Below the pieces are notes generated by a model. That model was not told the DNA's origin. It ran no database searches and worked only from the letters and a program-made list of their open reading frames with translations. Positions 15,987 to 24,823 of a stretch of DNA of 38,867 nucleotides are shown piece after piece (the first letter of the stretch is position 1; each line of letters starts with the position of its first letter). The translations under genes and the position numbers were made by a program. Source of the stretch: an uncultured Eubacterium sp. (lineage in GTDB: Bacteria; Bacillota; Clostridia; Lachnospirales; Lachnospiraceae); contig CAJUIL010000036.1 of assembly GCA_910586225.1 (NCBI GenBank), positions 1 to 38,867 on the forward strand, read 5' to 3'.

Positions 15987-16889
15987 ATGGTCTATACGGT
16001 GACATTTAATCCGTCATTAGATTATGTTGTGCAGGTGAAAAATTTCAGAGGCGACGCGGTAAACCGGACGACATCTGAGGCCGTCTATGCAGGCGGAAAA
16101 GGAAATAATGTCGCAGTCGTGATATCAAATCTGGGTATCAAAAGCCGTGCGCTCGGATTTCGTGCCGGATTTACTGGAGCTGCGATGGAGCAGCTGCTTC
16201 GGGATTACGGCTGCGATACGGATTTTATCCCGCTGGACGAGGGCATGACCAGGATCAACGTAAAGGTAAAGGCAGAAGAAGAATTTGAGATCAACGGTCA
16301 GGGTCCAAAGATACCAGAGCAAAAAATCGAGCAGCTGTTGGAAAAGACGGACTCGCTTGGAAAAGAGGATGTGCTTGTATTATCCGGCAGTATTCCTAAT
16401 ACGCTGCCGGATGATATATATGAGCGGATCATGCGCCGCCTGGATGGCAGAGGGGTGCGGATTGCGGTGGACGCAACACAGGATTTGCTGCTTAAGGTGC
16501 TGAAATATCATCCATTTTTAATAAAACCGAACAATCATGAGCTGGGAGAAATGTTTGGGGTCACGCTGACTTCGGATGAGGAAATTGTTACCTATGCCAA
16601 AAAGCTGCAGGATATGGGTGCGGCAAATGTGCTGGTATCGATGGCTGGCGACGGCGCGATCTTAGTGGATGAAAATGGAAACGTATACAAGCAGCTGCCT
16701 GCAAAAGGCGAGGTTGTTAATTCAGTAGGCGCCGGAGATTCGATGGTAGCAGGATTTTTGGCGGGCTGCTTAACGAGCGGCAGCTATGAACAAGCGCTGC
16801 GGCTTGGAACCGCAGCTGGAAGCGCGACAGCGTTTACCTCATGGCTGGCGGGCAGGGACGAGATCGAACGGCTGTTAAACAAGATTTAA
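15987..16889 (+). CDS. fruK: 1-phosphofructokinase, PfkB family
   Basis: Phosphorylates fructose-1-phosphate made by FruA to fructose-1,6-bisphosphate, using ATP, in the cytoplasm. The 300-residue length is normal. The N-terminus MVYTVTFNPSLDYVV, the substrate loop AGGKGNNVAVV (about 35-45) and the C-terminal catalytic signature NSVGAGDSMVAGFL (about 246-259, catalytic Asp in GAGD) are all present. It follows a GAGGAGG ribosome site 33 bp after the Gfo/Idh gene and ends the fru transcript at the hairpin near 16907. Tagatose-6-phosphate kinase is the close alternative; the fruA context favours FruK. Confidence 0.93.
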   Translation: MVYTVTFNPSLDYVVQVKNFRGDAVNRTTSEAVYAGGKGNNVAVVISNLGIKSRALGFRAGFTGAAMEQLLRDYGCDTDFIPLDEGMTRINVKVKAEEEFEINGQGPKIPEQKIEQLLEKTDSLGKEDVLVLSGSIPNTLPDDIYERIMRRLDGRGVRIAVDATQDLLLKVLKYHPFLIKPNNHELGEMFGVTLTSDEEIVTYAKKLQDMGAANVLVSMAGDGAILVDENGNVYKQLPAKGEVVNSVGAGDSMVAGFLAGCLTSGSYEQALRLGTAAGSATAFTSWLAGRDEIERLLNKI

Positions 16890-16906
16890 AAAAGTCAAAG
16901 TATAGA

Positions 16907-16977
16907 GCCGGAGCGGCTGGATCAGTGAAAGGGGCGGTGGAAAACTGCTGGATCACTGTTTCGGCTGCTCCGGTTTT
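16907..16977 (+). terminator. Terminator of the fructose operon
   Basis: An outer stem CCGGAGC (16908-16914) pairs with GCTCCGG (16967-16973) and is followed by TTTT. An inner CAGTGA/TCACTG stem (16923-16928, 16953-16958) adds to the branch. Confidence 0.65.
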
Positions 16978-17094
16978 GTATGCTTTTGTGTGATTGCGCA
17001 AATGTCATGTAAAGTGGGGAATGCAGATGGCAGGAATGATTTTTAAGACACGCTCTGGTAATCTTAATATTTTATAAAATCCTCAGAAAAAAAT

Positions 17095-17123
17095 AGACGA
17101 ACGAAAAAAAATGCGTTATATTA
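17095..17123 (+). promoter_or_regulatory. Possible promoter of the PHP-RND cluster
   Basis: TAGACG (17095-17100) and TATATT (17118-17123) are 17 bp apart. A second TATAAT at 17131-17136 lacks a partner at proper distance. Confidence 0.35.
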
Positions 17124-17186
17124 TTTAGGATATAATAATATGTAAGAAATGGGTACTGCAAGAAAAATAGAGAAGAGGATGGGACA

Positions 17187-17912
17187 ATGGATTTTGAATT
17201 GGATGTGCATACGCATACAATCGCCAGCGGCCATGCATACGGAACGCTGACCGAGATGGCAAGGGAGGCTTCTGTGCGCGGTCTGAAAATACTTGGGATC
17301 ACCGAGCACGCACACAATATGCCAGGGACGTGTGACGATCTGTATTTTGTCAATCTGCGGATCGTTCCAAGAGAGATGTTTGGGATCAGGCTGATGCTTG
17401 GCGCAGAGCTAAACATTATGGACTACGAAGGGACGATCGATCTGCCGGACTGGATACTCGACAGGCTGGACCTTAAGATTGCAAGCATACACGGCAATCT
17501 GTACCAGATGGGGACGATGGAGCAGAATACGGCGGCGGTTCTCGGTGCGATGAGAAATCCGCGCGTGGACATTATCGGGCATCCGGACGACGGCAACTGT
17601 CCGCTGGATTATGAACGGATCGTGCTGGCGTCAAAGGAATATCATACGCTGCTGGAGATCAACAATAATTCGCTGCGGATGCAGTCGCGTAAAAATGCAA
17701 AAGAAAATATTACGACGATCTTAAAGCTGTGCAAAAAATATGAAGCGCCTGTTGTGATGAACAGTGACGCGCATTTTATGGTGGATATTGCGAATACAGA
17801 CCATTCGATGGCGCTCGTGGAAGAGGTGGATTTTCCAAAAGAGCTGATCTTAAACTATTCCGCGGAAAAATTTGAAACTTATATCGCTGAAAACAGGATG
17901 CGCAGGTGTTAA
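17187..17912 (+). CDS. PHP-domain phosphoesterase, YcdX-like
   Basis: A 241-residue metal-dependent phosphatase of the PHP superfamily. All metal-ligand blocks are visible: DVHTHT (6-11), GITEHAHNM near 37-45, GAELNIMD near 72-79, ASIHGN near 97-102, IIGHPDD near 129-135 and NSDAHF near 192-197. YcdX-type proteins bind three zinc ions and hydrolyse small phosphate esters. It is soluble and cytoplasmic. GAAGAGGATGGG precedes the ATG. The RND gene follows 47 bp later. The substrate is not predictable; it is not a histidinol phosphatase in context, since no his genes are nearby. Confidence 0.88.
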   Translation: MDFELDVHTHTIASGHAYGTLTEMAREASVRGLKILGITEHAHNMPGTCDDLYFVNLRIVPREMFGIRLMLGAELNIMDYEGTIDLPDWILDRLDLKIASIHGNLYQMGTMEQNTAAVLGAMRNPRVDIIGHPDDGNCPLDYERIVLASKEYHTLLEINNNSLRMQSRKNAKENITTILKLCKKYEAPVVMNSDAHFMVDIANTDHSMALVEEVDFPKELILNYSAEKFETYIAENRMRRC

Positions 17913-17959
17913 AACAAAAGCTGCCTATACGTTGATCAGTTATAAAAAGGAGAACGAGA

Positions 17960-20900
17960 ATGACCAAATATTGTGTAAAAAAACCGTTTACCATATTTGT
18001 AGCGGTCATTGCAGTTATGGTAATCGGCGTCGTCAGCCTGATGCGTATGAAAACAGACCTGCTGCCGGATATGAGCCTGCCGTATCTGATGATCATTACA
18101 ACGGATCCAGGGGCAAGCCCGGAAAAGGTCGAGAGCGAGGTGACCGCTCCGATGGAGCAGGCGTTTGGCACCGTAACCGGTGTGGAAAATATCACGAGCG
18201 TCAGTGCGGAGAATTACAGTATGATCACGCTGGAATTTGTAGAAGATACCAATATGGATTCCGCAATGGTCAAGGTGACAGCGCAGTTAAATCAGCTGGA
18301 GCTGCCGGAGACGTGCGGTACGCCGAATATGCTGGAGATTTCCATGGATATGATGGCGACGATGTATGCGACGGTCAGCTACGAAGATAAAGATATTTAC
18401 GAGGTTTCCGATTTTACGGAAGAGATCATCAAGCCGTATTTTGAACGGCAGGACGGTGTGGCCAGCGTTTCTACGGTCGGAAATGTGGAAAAAACAATCG
18501 AAGTGCGCTTGAATGCGTCCAAGATCGATAAGATCAACGATGAAATATTAGAGGAAACAAATGATAAGCTGGCAGAGGCCAAAGATCAGATCGAAGAAGC
18601 CGAAGAGCAGCTGGCGGATGGTAAGAAAAAGCTGTCGGATGCAAAAAGCGAGCTGGAAAAAAAGCAGGACGATCTGAAAAAGGCACAGACAGATACGTCC
18701 AAGCAGCTGGCGGAGGCAAGCCTTGCCCTGGACCAGGCGCAGGCGACAAAAGCGGCTTATGAAGCGAATCTGACGAGCCTTAAGGCGTCCAAGGCTGGTC
18801 TGGAGGCGGAGCGAAAGGCATATCAGGACAATCAGGTAGAGGAAGCGTATAACCAGATCAACGGAGCGCTCGGCGCGATGCAGACGACTCTGGCTCAGGC
18901 TGCGCAGCTTTCAGGCATTACGATCCCGACAGATGTAGAGGATGCGCTGGCCAATCCAGAGCAGACGGAAGCGTTTGTGGAGTGGATTTCCCAGCTGGGA
19001 ATGGAGGAGCAGGTAAAGGACCTGACGATCGAGAACCTGCAGCAGCTTTCGGATATTGTGACAAAGCGTCTGCCGCAGATCGAAACCGGGCTGGCAAATC
19101 TGGAAACGCAGATCATAGCGGTCGAGCAGGCGGTAAAGCAGATCAATAATCAGATGGAGCAGATCGACCAACAGTATAAAGAGGCTGACAGCGGAAAGTT
19201 CCAGGCGGCGATATCAATGGCTTCTGGAGATGCGCAGATGGCCAGCGGGCTGTCTGGCATGGAAAACTCGGAAAAAGAACTGGACGAAGCAAAGAAGGAA
19301 TTAAAAGAAGCGAAAAAGCAGTACCGGCAGTCCAGAAAAGCAGCGCTTGACAACGCGAACATCAACAGTCTGGCAAATATGGACACTTTGTCGCAGTTGA
19401 TCACCGCACAGGATTTTTCGATGCCTGCGGGGTACATTAAGGACAAAGCGCAGTCAGAAAACCAATGGCTGATCAAGGTGGGCGAGCATTACGACAGTGT
19501 GGAAAATCTGGAGGAAATGCTTTTATGCAAGCTGCCAGGCGTAGGAAATGTGCGGATGTCGGATGTTGCGGATATTACGGTTATTGACAACGCAGGGGAA
19601 AGCTATGCGAAGATCGACGGCGAAGTAGGCGTGCTCCTCTCGATCTTTAAAGGAAGTACGGCGAGCACGAGCGAGGTAGCAAAGACGTGCGAAGCGGCGA
19701 TGGAAAAGCTGGAAAAGGATTACGAGGGGCTTAAGGTAACGCCGATCATGAACCAAGGCGATTACATTACGATGTTTATCAGCAGTATCCTGCAAAGCAT
19801 GATCAGCGGCGCGCTGCTGGCGGTACTTGTGCTTGTGTTATTCTTTAAGGATGTGAAGCCGACGCTGGTTGTAGCGTTCAGCATTCCGTTTTCCGTGCTG
19901 TTTGCGATATTGATCATGTATTTTTCGGATATCTCGATCAATATCATGACGCTGGCGGGACTGGGGCTGGCGATCGGTATGCTCGTGGACAACTCGATCG
20001 TTGTGATAGAAAATATTTACAGAATACGAAACCACGGCATTTCTGCGCCGCGGGCCGCGGTACAGGGAGCGAAACAGGTGGCGGGACCGATCATCTCGTC
20101 TACGCTTACGACGATCTGCGTATTTATGCCGATGATCTTTACCAGCGGGCTTGTGGCGGAGCTGATGGTGCCGTTTGCTATGACGATCTCTTATGCGCTT
20201 ACAGCTTCCTTAGTCGTGGCGCTGACCGTTGTTCCGACCGCTGGCTCGATCATGCTGAAAAAGACAAAGGAAAAAAGCTATCCGCTCTTTGAGCGGGTAC
20301 AGAGCGTATATGGCAAGCTGCTTGCGTTTTGCCTGCGGTTTAAGATTATACCGCTTGCGCTGGCTATCCTTTTGCTTGTTATATGTATCCGTGAGGTAAT
20401 GCGTATGGGCATTACGATGCTGCCGGATATGACTGGGGAACAGCTGTCGATTACGGTGGATGTGCCGGAGGATACGGAAAAAGAGGAAGCATTTGCACTG
20501 GCGGATGAGGTTATGGAGGCTGTGCTTGCCGTAGATGGCGTGGAGACAGTCGGCGCGATGGACGGCAGCAGTACGTCTGGTATGATGGGCATCGGTGCAG
20601 GCGGCGAAGAGAATTTCCTCCATTATTCGTTTTCGATTTTATTGGATGAGGAGATTAAGGATGTCCATAAAATCCGTTCGATCGCAAAGCAGATCGAGAA
20701 AGCTACAGCGGATACCGAATGCGAGATTTCGGTATCTTCCTCGGCAATGGGAGATATGACGGCGATGATGGGCAGCGGGCTTTCGTTAAATATTTACGGC
20801 GACAGCACAGAAAAGCTGCTGGAGATCAGTGAGGATGTGCTGGAGATTGTCGCGCAGATCAAGGGCTTTGAAAATATTTCCAACGGTCAGGAGGATGGTG

Positions 20901-21946
20901 CGCAGGAAATCCATTTATTGGTACATAAAGACCGGGCGATGAAGAAGGGGCTGACAGTCGCACAGATTTACAGCACATTGGCGTCCAGACTGACAACCGA
21001 GAAGGATTCGGTGACGATGAGTGTTGGGGATACGGATATGACTGTGCAGATCGTAGACGAGACGGAGCTGTTGAACACAGATAACCTGCTTGAGATGGAG
21101 CTGGAAGCGACCGTGACAGGTGACGATGGCGCGACGGAGACAAAAACGTATGTGCTTGGCGATTTTGCTGAAATTGAATACGGACAGGGCTTGGCGTCCA
21201 TTTCCCGTGAGAACCAGTCTCATTACATTACCGTTACGGCGGACACAATGGAAGGGTATAATACAACGCTTCTAACAAGAGAGTTAAATAAGCGGTTAAA
21301 GGATTATGACCTTGCGGATGGTTATGCGATAGAGCTTGGCGGCGAGAGCGACCAGGTCAACGATATGGTTTCACAGATGATGCAGCTGATGGCGCTTGGC
21401 TTTTTGCTGATCTATCTTGTTATGGTAGCGCAGTTCCAAAGCCTGTTGTCGCCGTTTATCGTATTGTTTACGATACCGCTGGCGTTTACCGGAGGGCTTT
21501 TAGGCTTGCTGGCATTTTCAGAGCAGCTTTCTTTGATGAGCCTGCTCGGATTTACGATCTTGATGGGTACGGTTGTTAATAACGGAATTGTGTTTGTGGA
21601 TTATGCCAACCAGCTTCGGATCGGCGGCATGGGACGGCGGGAAGCGTTGATCGCTACGGGAAAGACGCGTATGCGTCCGATCCTTATGACGGCTTTGACG
21701 ACGATTTTATCCATGAGCATGATGATTTTTAGCACACAGGCAGGAAATTCTATGGGACGCGGTATGGCGATCGTCGTAGTAGGAGGTTTATTGTATGCAA
21801 CTTTAATGACCCTCTTTATTATTCCTGTCATGTATGATATATTTTATAGGAAGCAGCCGCATCAAGTGGATATCGGAGAGGACGATCTGGATGATATCCT
21901 GGATGAGGCGCAGGATTATATGAGAGAAAATGAATTTGACTTGTAG
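17960..21946 (+). CDS. RND-family efflux permease with large coiled-coil insertion
   Basis: A 1328-residue proton-driven transporter of the AcrB/SwrC (HAE) type. TM1 (about 9-28) is followed by DLLPDMSLPYLMI and GASPEKVESEV. The TM4 motif is LVDNSIVVIENIYR (first relay Asp kept, second is Asn), and the TM10 equivalent is VVNNGIVFVDYA (Lys replaced by Asn), as seen in some Gram-positive members. Usual length is 1010-1070. The extra roughly 270 residues are an insertion at about 195-465, with Lys/Glu/Ala/Gln-rich heptads on both flanks and a non-coil centre (about 315-355). It lies where AcrB has its N-terminal docking subdomain. No separate adaptor or outer-membrane factor is nearby. GAGGA-type site AAAAGGAG precedes the ATG. 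Aspartate kinase follows by 19 bp. Confidence 0.92.
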   Translation: MTKYCVKKPFTIFVAVIAVMVIGVVSLMRMKTDLLPDMSLPYLMIITTDPGASPEKVESEVTAPMEQAFGTVTGVENITSVSAENYSMITLEFVEDTNMDSAMVKVTAQLNQLELPETCGTPNMLEISMDMMATMYATVSYEDKDIYEVSDFTEEIIKPYFERQDGVASVSTVGNVEKTIEVRLNASKIDKINDEILEETNDKLAEAKDQIEEAEEQLADGKKKLSDAKSELEKKQDDLKKAQTDTSKQLAEASLALDQAQATKAAYEANLTSLKASKAGLEAERKAYQDNQVEEAYNQINGALGAMQTTLAQAAQLSGITIPTDVEDALANPEQTEAFVEWISQLGMEEQVKDLTIENLQQLSDIVTKRLPQIETGLANLETQIIAVEQAVKQINNQMEQIDQQYKEADSGKFQAAISMASGDAQMASGLSGMENSEKELDEAKKELKEAKKQYRQSRKAALDNANINSLANMDTLSQLITAQDFSMPAGYIKDKAQSENQWLIKVGEHYDSVENLEEMLLCKLPGVGNVRMSDVADITVIDNAGESYAKIDGEVGVLLSIFKGSTASTSEVAKTCEAAMEKLEKDYEGLKVTPIMNQGDYITMFISSILQSMISGALLAVLVLVLFFKDVKPTLVVAFSIPFSVLFAILIMYFSDISINIMTLAGLGLAIGMLVDNSIVVIENIYRIRNHGISAPRAAVQGAKQVAGPIISSTLTTICVFMPMIFTSGLVAELMVPFAMTISYALTASLVVALTVVPTAGSIMLKKTKEKSYPLFERVQSVYGKLLAFCLRFKIIPLALAILLLVICIREVMRMGITMLPDMTGEQLSITVDVPEDTEKEEAFALADEVMEAVLAVDGVETVGAMDGSSTSGMMGIGAGGEENFLHYSFSILLDEEIKDVHKIRSIAKQIEKATADTECEISVSSSAMGDMTAMMGSGLSLNIYGDSTEKLLEISEDVLEIVAQIKGFENISNGQEDGAQEIHLLVHKDRAMKKGLTVAQIYSTLASRLTTEKDSVTMSVGDTDMTVQIVDETELLNTDNLLEMELEATVTGDDGATETKTYVLGDFAEIEYGQGLASISRENQSHYITVTADTMEGYNTTLLTRELNKRLKDYDLADGYAIELGGESDQVNDMVSQMMQLMALGFLLIYLVMVAQFQSLLSPFIVLFTIPLAFTGGLLGLLAFSEQLSLMSLLGFTILMGTVVNNGIVFVDYANQLRIGGMGRREALIATGKTRMRPILMTALTTILSMSMMIFSTQAGNSMGRGMAIVVVGGLLYATLMTLFIIPVMYDIFYRKQPHQVDIGEDDLDDILDEAQDYMRENEFDL

Positions 21947-21965
21947 CTAAAATGGAGGAAAAACA

Positions 21966-23285
21966 ATGATTAAGGTTGTAAAATTCGGGGGAAGCTCCCT
22001 GGCAAGCGCGGAGCAGTTCCGGAAGGTACGGGATATCCTGCTTGCGGATAAAAAACGCAGATATGTCGTGCCGAGTGCGCCGGGCAAGCGCCATAAGAAT
22101 GATACAAAGGTAACGGATATGCTGTATGAGTGCTACGCCCTGGCCGAAGCAGGAGAAGAGTTCAAGCCGCTGCTGCGCAAAATCCGTGCGAGATACAATG
22201 AGATCATCAACGGGTTGAAGATAAACTTAAATCTGGATGATAAATTTAAGGAAATCGAAGGGCAGTTCGCGCAAAAGGCTGGTGGTGATTATGCGGCTTC
22301 GCGTGGGGAATATTTAAACGGTATCATTATGTCGCATTTCATCGGGTATGAGTTTATTGACGCCGCAGAGGTTATCCGGTTTGACAAAGATGGTAATTTT
22401 GATGCGGACACAACGAATGATATATTAAAACAACGCTTAAAAAAAAGTGAACGTGCTGTGATTCCTGGATTTTATGGAGCGATGGCGGACGGACGTGTCA
22501 AGACATTTTCACGCGGCGGTTCGGACATTACCGGCTCCATCGTGGCGAAGGCGTGCAAGGCGGATTTGTATGAGAACTGGACGGATGTGTCAGGATTTTT
22601 GATCGCGGATCCAAGGATCATTGATAATCCAAAGGGGATCAAGGTCATTACATACCGGGAGCTGCGGGAGCTGTCTTATATGGGTGCGACGGTGCTGCAT
22701 GAGGACGCGATCTTCCCGGTGCGTAAGGAAGGGATCCCGATCAATATTAAAAATACGAACGCTCCGGAGGACTCCGGTACGTTTATTGTGGAAAGCACCT
22801 GTCAGAAGCCGGAATTTACGATTACCGGAATTGCCGGAAAGCAGGGCTTTGTGGCGGTCAATATCGAAAAAGATATGATGAATTCGGAGATCGGGTTTGG
22901 ACGCAAAGTGCTTGAGGCGTTTGAAGAAAATCAAATCTCGTTTGAACATATGCCGTCAGGTATTGATACGCTGACAGTATTTGTACACCAAGAGGAATTT
23001 GAGGGCAAGGAGCAAAGCGTGCTGTCTGCGATCCACCGATTGGCGGAGCCGGACAGCATTGACCTGGAGGCAGATCTGGCGCTGATAGCGGTAGTAGGGC
23101 GCGGGATGAAGAGCACGCGCGGCACGGCAGGCAGGATCTTTTCTGCCTTGGCGCACGCGAATGTTAATGTAAAGATGATTGACCAGGGTTCTTCAGAGCT
23201 GAATGTCATTATCGGGGTCAGCAATGATGATTTTGAACAGGCGATCAAAGCAATCTATGATATTTTTGTGGAAACAAGGCTGTAG
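21966..23285 (+). CDS. Aspartate kinase
   Basis: Phosphorylates L-aspartate, opening the lysine/threonine/methionine pathway. The 439-residue monofunctional enzyme has the N-terminal KFGGSSLAS block (5-13), the SRGEYLNG-type region near 113-120, the FSRGGSDITGS loop near 181-191, TDVSGFLIADPR near 208-219, and two C-terminal ACT domains (about 300-439; TGIAGKQGFVAV, VVGRGMKSTRGTAGRIF, NVKMIDQGSSELNV), which usually bind lysine or threonine for feedback. It belongs to the clostridial type with a longer middle insert (PSAPGKRHKNDTKVTDML). GGAGG precedes the ATG. It sits 19 bp behind the RND gene, apparently cotranscribed without functional logic. No upstream lysine riboswitch is possible in that gap. 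Confidence 0.93.
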   Translation: MIKVVKFGGSSLASAEQFRKVRDILLADKKRRYVVPSAPGKRHKNDTKVTDMLYECYALAEAGEEFKPLLRKIRARYNEIINGLKINLNLDDKFKEIEGQFAQKAGGDYAASRGEYLNGIIMSHFIGYEFIDAAEVIRFDKDGNFDADTTNDILKQRLKKSERAVIPGFYGAMADGRVKTFSRGGSDITGSIVAKACKADLYENWTDVSGFLIADPRIIDNPKGIKVITYRELRELSYMGATVLHEDAIFPVRKEGIPINIKNTNAPEDSGTFIVESTCQKPEFTITGIAGKQGFVAVNIEKDMMNSEIGFGRKVLEAFEENQISFEHMPSGIDTLTVFVHQEEFEGKEQSVLSAIHRLAEPDSIDLEADLALIAVVGRGMKSTRGTAGRIFSALAHANVNVKMIDQGSSELNVIIGVSNDDFEQAIKAIYDIFVETRL

Positions 23286-23361
23286 CAGTCGTTTGTATGC
23301 CGCAGGGCGGCAGGAGTATCGTTGACAGGAATGCAAGAAGTAAGAAAGAAGGAATCAGGTT

Positions 23362-24135
23362 ATGTGGAATCGTGTCGGATTAAAGGAAGATTCAAAAACC
23401 TTACTGCGTCTGAATTACTGGCCGTTTGTGCTGGTTGCATTTATCCACGCGGTGGTGGGAGGAGGCGTTGCCTCAAGGAGTGGCAGGGCAAATGCACTGG
23501 GCGATTGGAAATATTTGATCTCAGACGACAATTATGGCTATGACAGCTATGGAATGCTGCGGGAGATTGTGAGTTTTATTCTGCCGTTTTTAGGGCTGGC
23601 GCTGATCACAATGCTTGGGATGTGGGCCGTTATGGTGGTACTTAATATTTTTGTGCTGAGCCCGATCGAGGTAGGATGTAAGCGTTATATGACAATGGCG
23701 CGTAGTGTAAAGCCGGAATATAACGAAATGATATTTGTGTTCCGAAACTGTTATGGAAATGTTGTGAAAACAATGTTTTTAAGGAATTTGTATACGTTTT
23801 TGTGGACGCTGCTATTTGTCATTCCGGGAATTGTCAAGATGTATGAATACCGGATGATACCATACCTGATGGCGGAATATCCAGATATGGCGTCGGATGA
23901 AGCGTTTCGCATCAGCCGTGAGATGATGATGGGAAATAAATGGGAAGCGTTTGTGCTGGATCTGTCTTTTCTCGGATGGGATCTGCTATCTGCGCTGACG
24001 TTTGGCCTGACGGGTGTTTTTTACTCTGCGCCTTATCAGATGCTGACAAATTCCGCGCTGTATCTGACGCTGAAAAAAACGCATCCAAGCTTTGGGTATC
24101 AAAAGCCGGACGATAACTATTATTTTCAGAAATAA
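23362..24135 (+). CDS. DUF975 family membrane protein
   Basis: A 257-residue integral membrane protein with about five hydrophobic segments. The features match DUF975: an N-terminal LLRLNYWPFVLVAFI helix, a central long helix pair (about 73-105), the PGIVKMYEYRMIPYLMAEYPD block (about 157-177, the Y-E-Y-x-M-x-x-x-L-A motif), DEAFRISREMMMGNK, and a C-terminal FLGWDLLSALTFGL segment. The function is unknown. The ribosome site is weak (AAGAAGGA). A small GC-rich hairpin without a T-tract (23298-23312) lies between it and the aspartate kinase gene, so cotranscription is uncertain. Confidence 0.85.
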   Translation: MWNRVGLKEDSKTLLRLNYWPFVLVAFIHAVVGGGVASRSGRANALGDWKYLISDDNYGYDSYGMLREIVSFILPFLGLALITMLGMWAVMVVLNIFVLSPIEVGCKRYMTMARSVKPEYNEMIFVFRNCYGNVVKTMFLRNLYTFLWTLLFVIPGIVKMYEYRMIPYLMAEYPDMASDEAFRISREMMMGNKWEAFVLDLSFLGWDLLSALTFGLTGVFYSAPYQMLTNSALYLTLKKTHPSFGYQKPDDNYYFQK

Positions 24136-24148
24136 AAAGCAGCAGCAT

Positions 24149-24193
24149 AAAAGCAGCAGCAGGAAAGCTTTGGTTTTCCATGCTGCTGCTTTT
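24149..24193. terminator. Bidirectional terminator between DUF975 and kinase-like genes
   Basis: A 13-bp stem (AAAAGCAGCAGCA at 24149-24161, complement 24181-24193) encloses a loop with a further GGAAA/TTTCC pairing. It serves both convergent genes. A copy of the left arm (24136-24147) offers an alternative pairing. Confidence 0.8.
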
Positions 24194-24206
24194 TATGGAC
24201 CTTGTT

Positions 24207-24806
24207 TTATTTCATTTGTTCGATTCGTTCCCGAATATAGTTTTCTAATGCTGCTCCCGTACCTTCCAGGCCGAGCTTGCTGCTGTTGATGCAGACGTCG
24301 TAATATCTGGAGTCGCCCCAGCGGAAGCTGGAATGGCGGTTGTGGTACTGTTTGCGTTTTTTGTCGTGGCGCCGGATCTTTGCGATCGCCTCGGATTCGC
24401 TGAGCTGGTAAACCTCGCGGATACGTTGGATCTTCGTCAGTTCATCTCCGACGACAAAAATAGAGATCAGACCCGGATGCCCGCTTAACACCGTTTCGGC
24501 GCACCGCCCGACAATCACGAAGGACTCGCCGCTTGCGGCTTTTTTGCGGATATAATTAAATTGCATTTCGGCCAGTATTTCTTCCATGGAATTTGAGAAG
24601 GCGCCGACTCTGCGGGAGAGAAAGGCGTTCCTTGGTTTTTCATCGTATTTTTCCAATACCTCTACCTGCATATTGTTTTCATTTGCAATTTCGTCCAGTA
24701 TATGCCTGTCATAGAAGCTAAGTCCATGGTCTTTTGCGATTTTTTCGGCCATTACGTGACCGCCGCTGCCAAATTCACGGCTTACTGAAATAATTGTCTG
24801 TGCCAT
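24207..24806 (-). CDS. Cytidylate kinase-like family protein
   Basis: A 199-residue P-loop protein of the Cytidylate_kin2 type. From ATG 24806 it begins MAQTIISVSREFGSGGHVMAEKIA, where SREFGSGG is the family P-loop variant, lacking the usual GK(S/T). A DRHILDEIA block (about 33-41), VGRCAE near 107-112 and the helical lid KIRRHDKKRKQYH near 144-156 follow. Real nucleotide-kinase activity in this family has not been settled to my knowledge. ATG 24806 is chosen because AAAGGAG lies six bases before it; the upstream Met at 24830 overlaps the transporter stop. The gene follows the transporter gene by 17 bp, so the pair is an operon. Confidence 0.85.
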   Translation of the reverse strand: MAQTIISVSREFGSGGHVMAEKIAKDHGLSFYDRHILDEIANENNMQVEVLEKYDEKPRNAFLSRRVGAFSNSMEEILAEMQFNYIRKKAASGESFVIVGRCAETVLSGHPGLISIFVVGDELTKIQRIREVYQLSESEAIAKIRRHDKKRKQYHNRHSSFRWGDSRYYDVCINSSKLGLEGTGAALENYIRERIEQMK

Positions 24807-24823
24807 AAGAAGCTCCTTTCTGT

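Noticed and set aside
17960..21946. Frameshift or gene fusion explaining the extra length of the RND protein
   Set aside because: The frame is continuous, both membrane halves are normal, and the extra length is confined to one coiled-coil insertion, not a fused second gene at an end.
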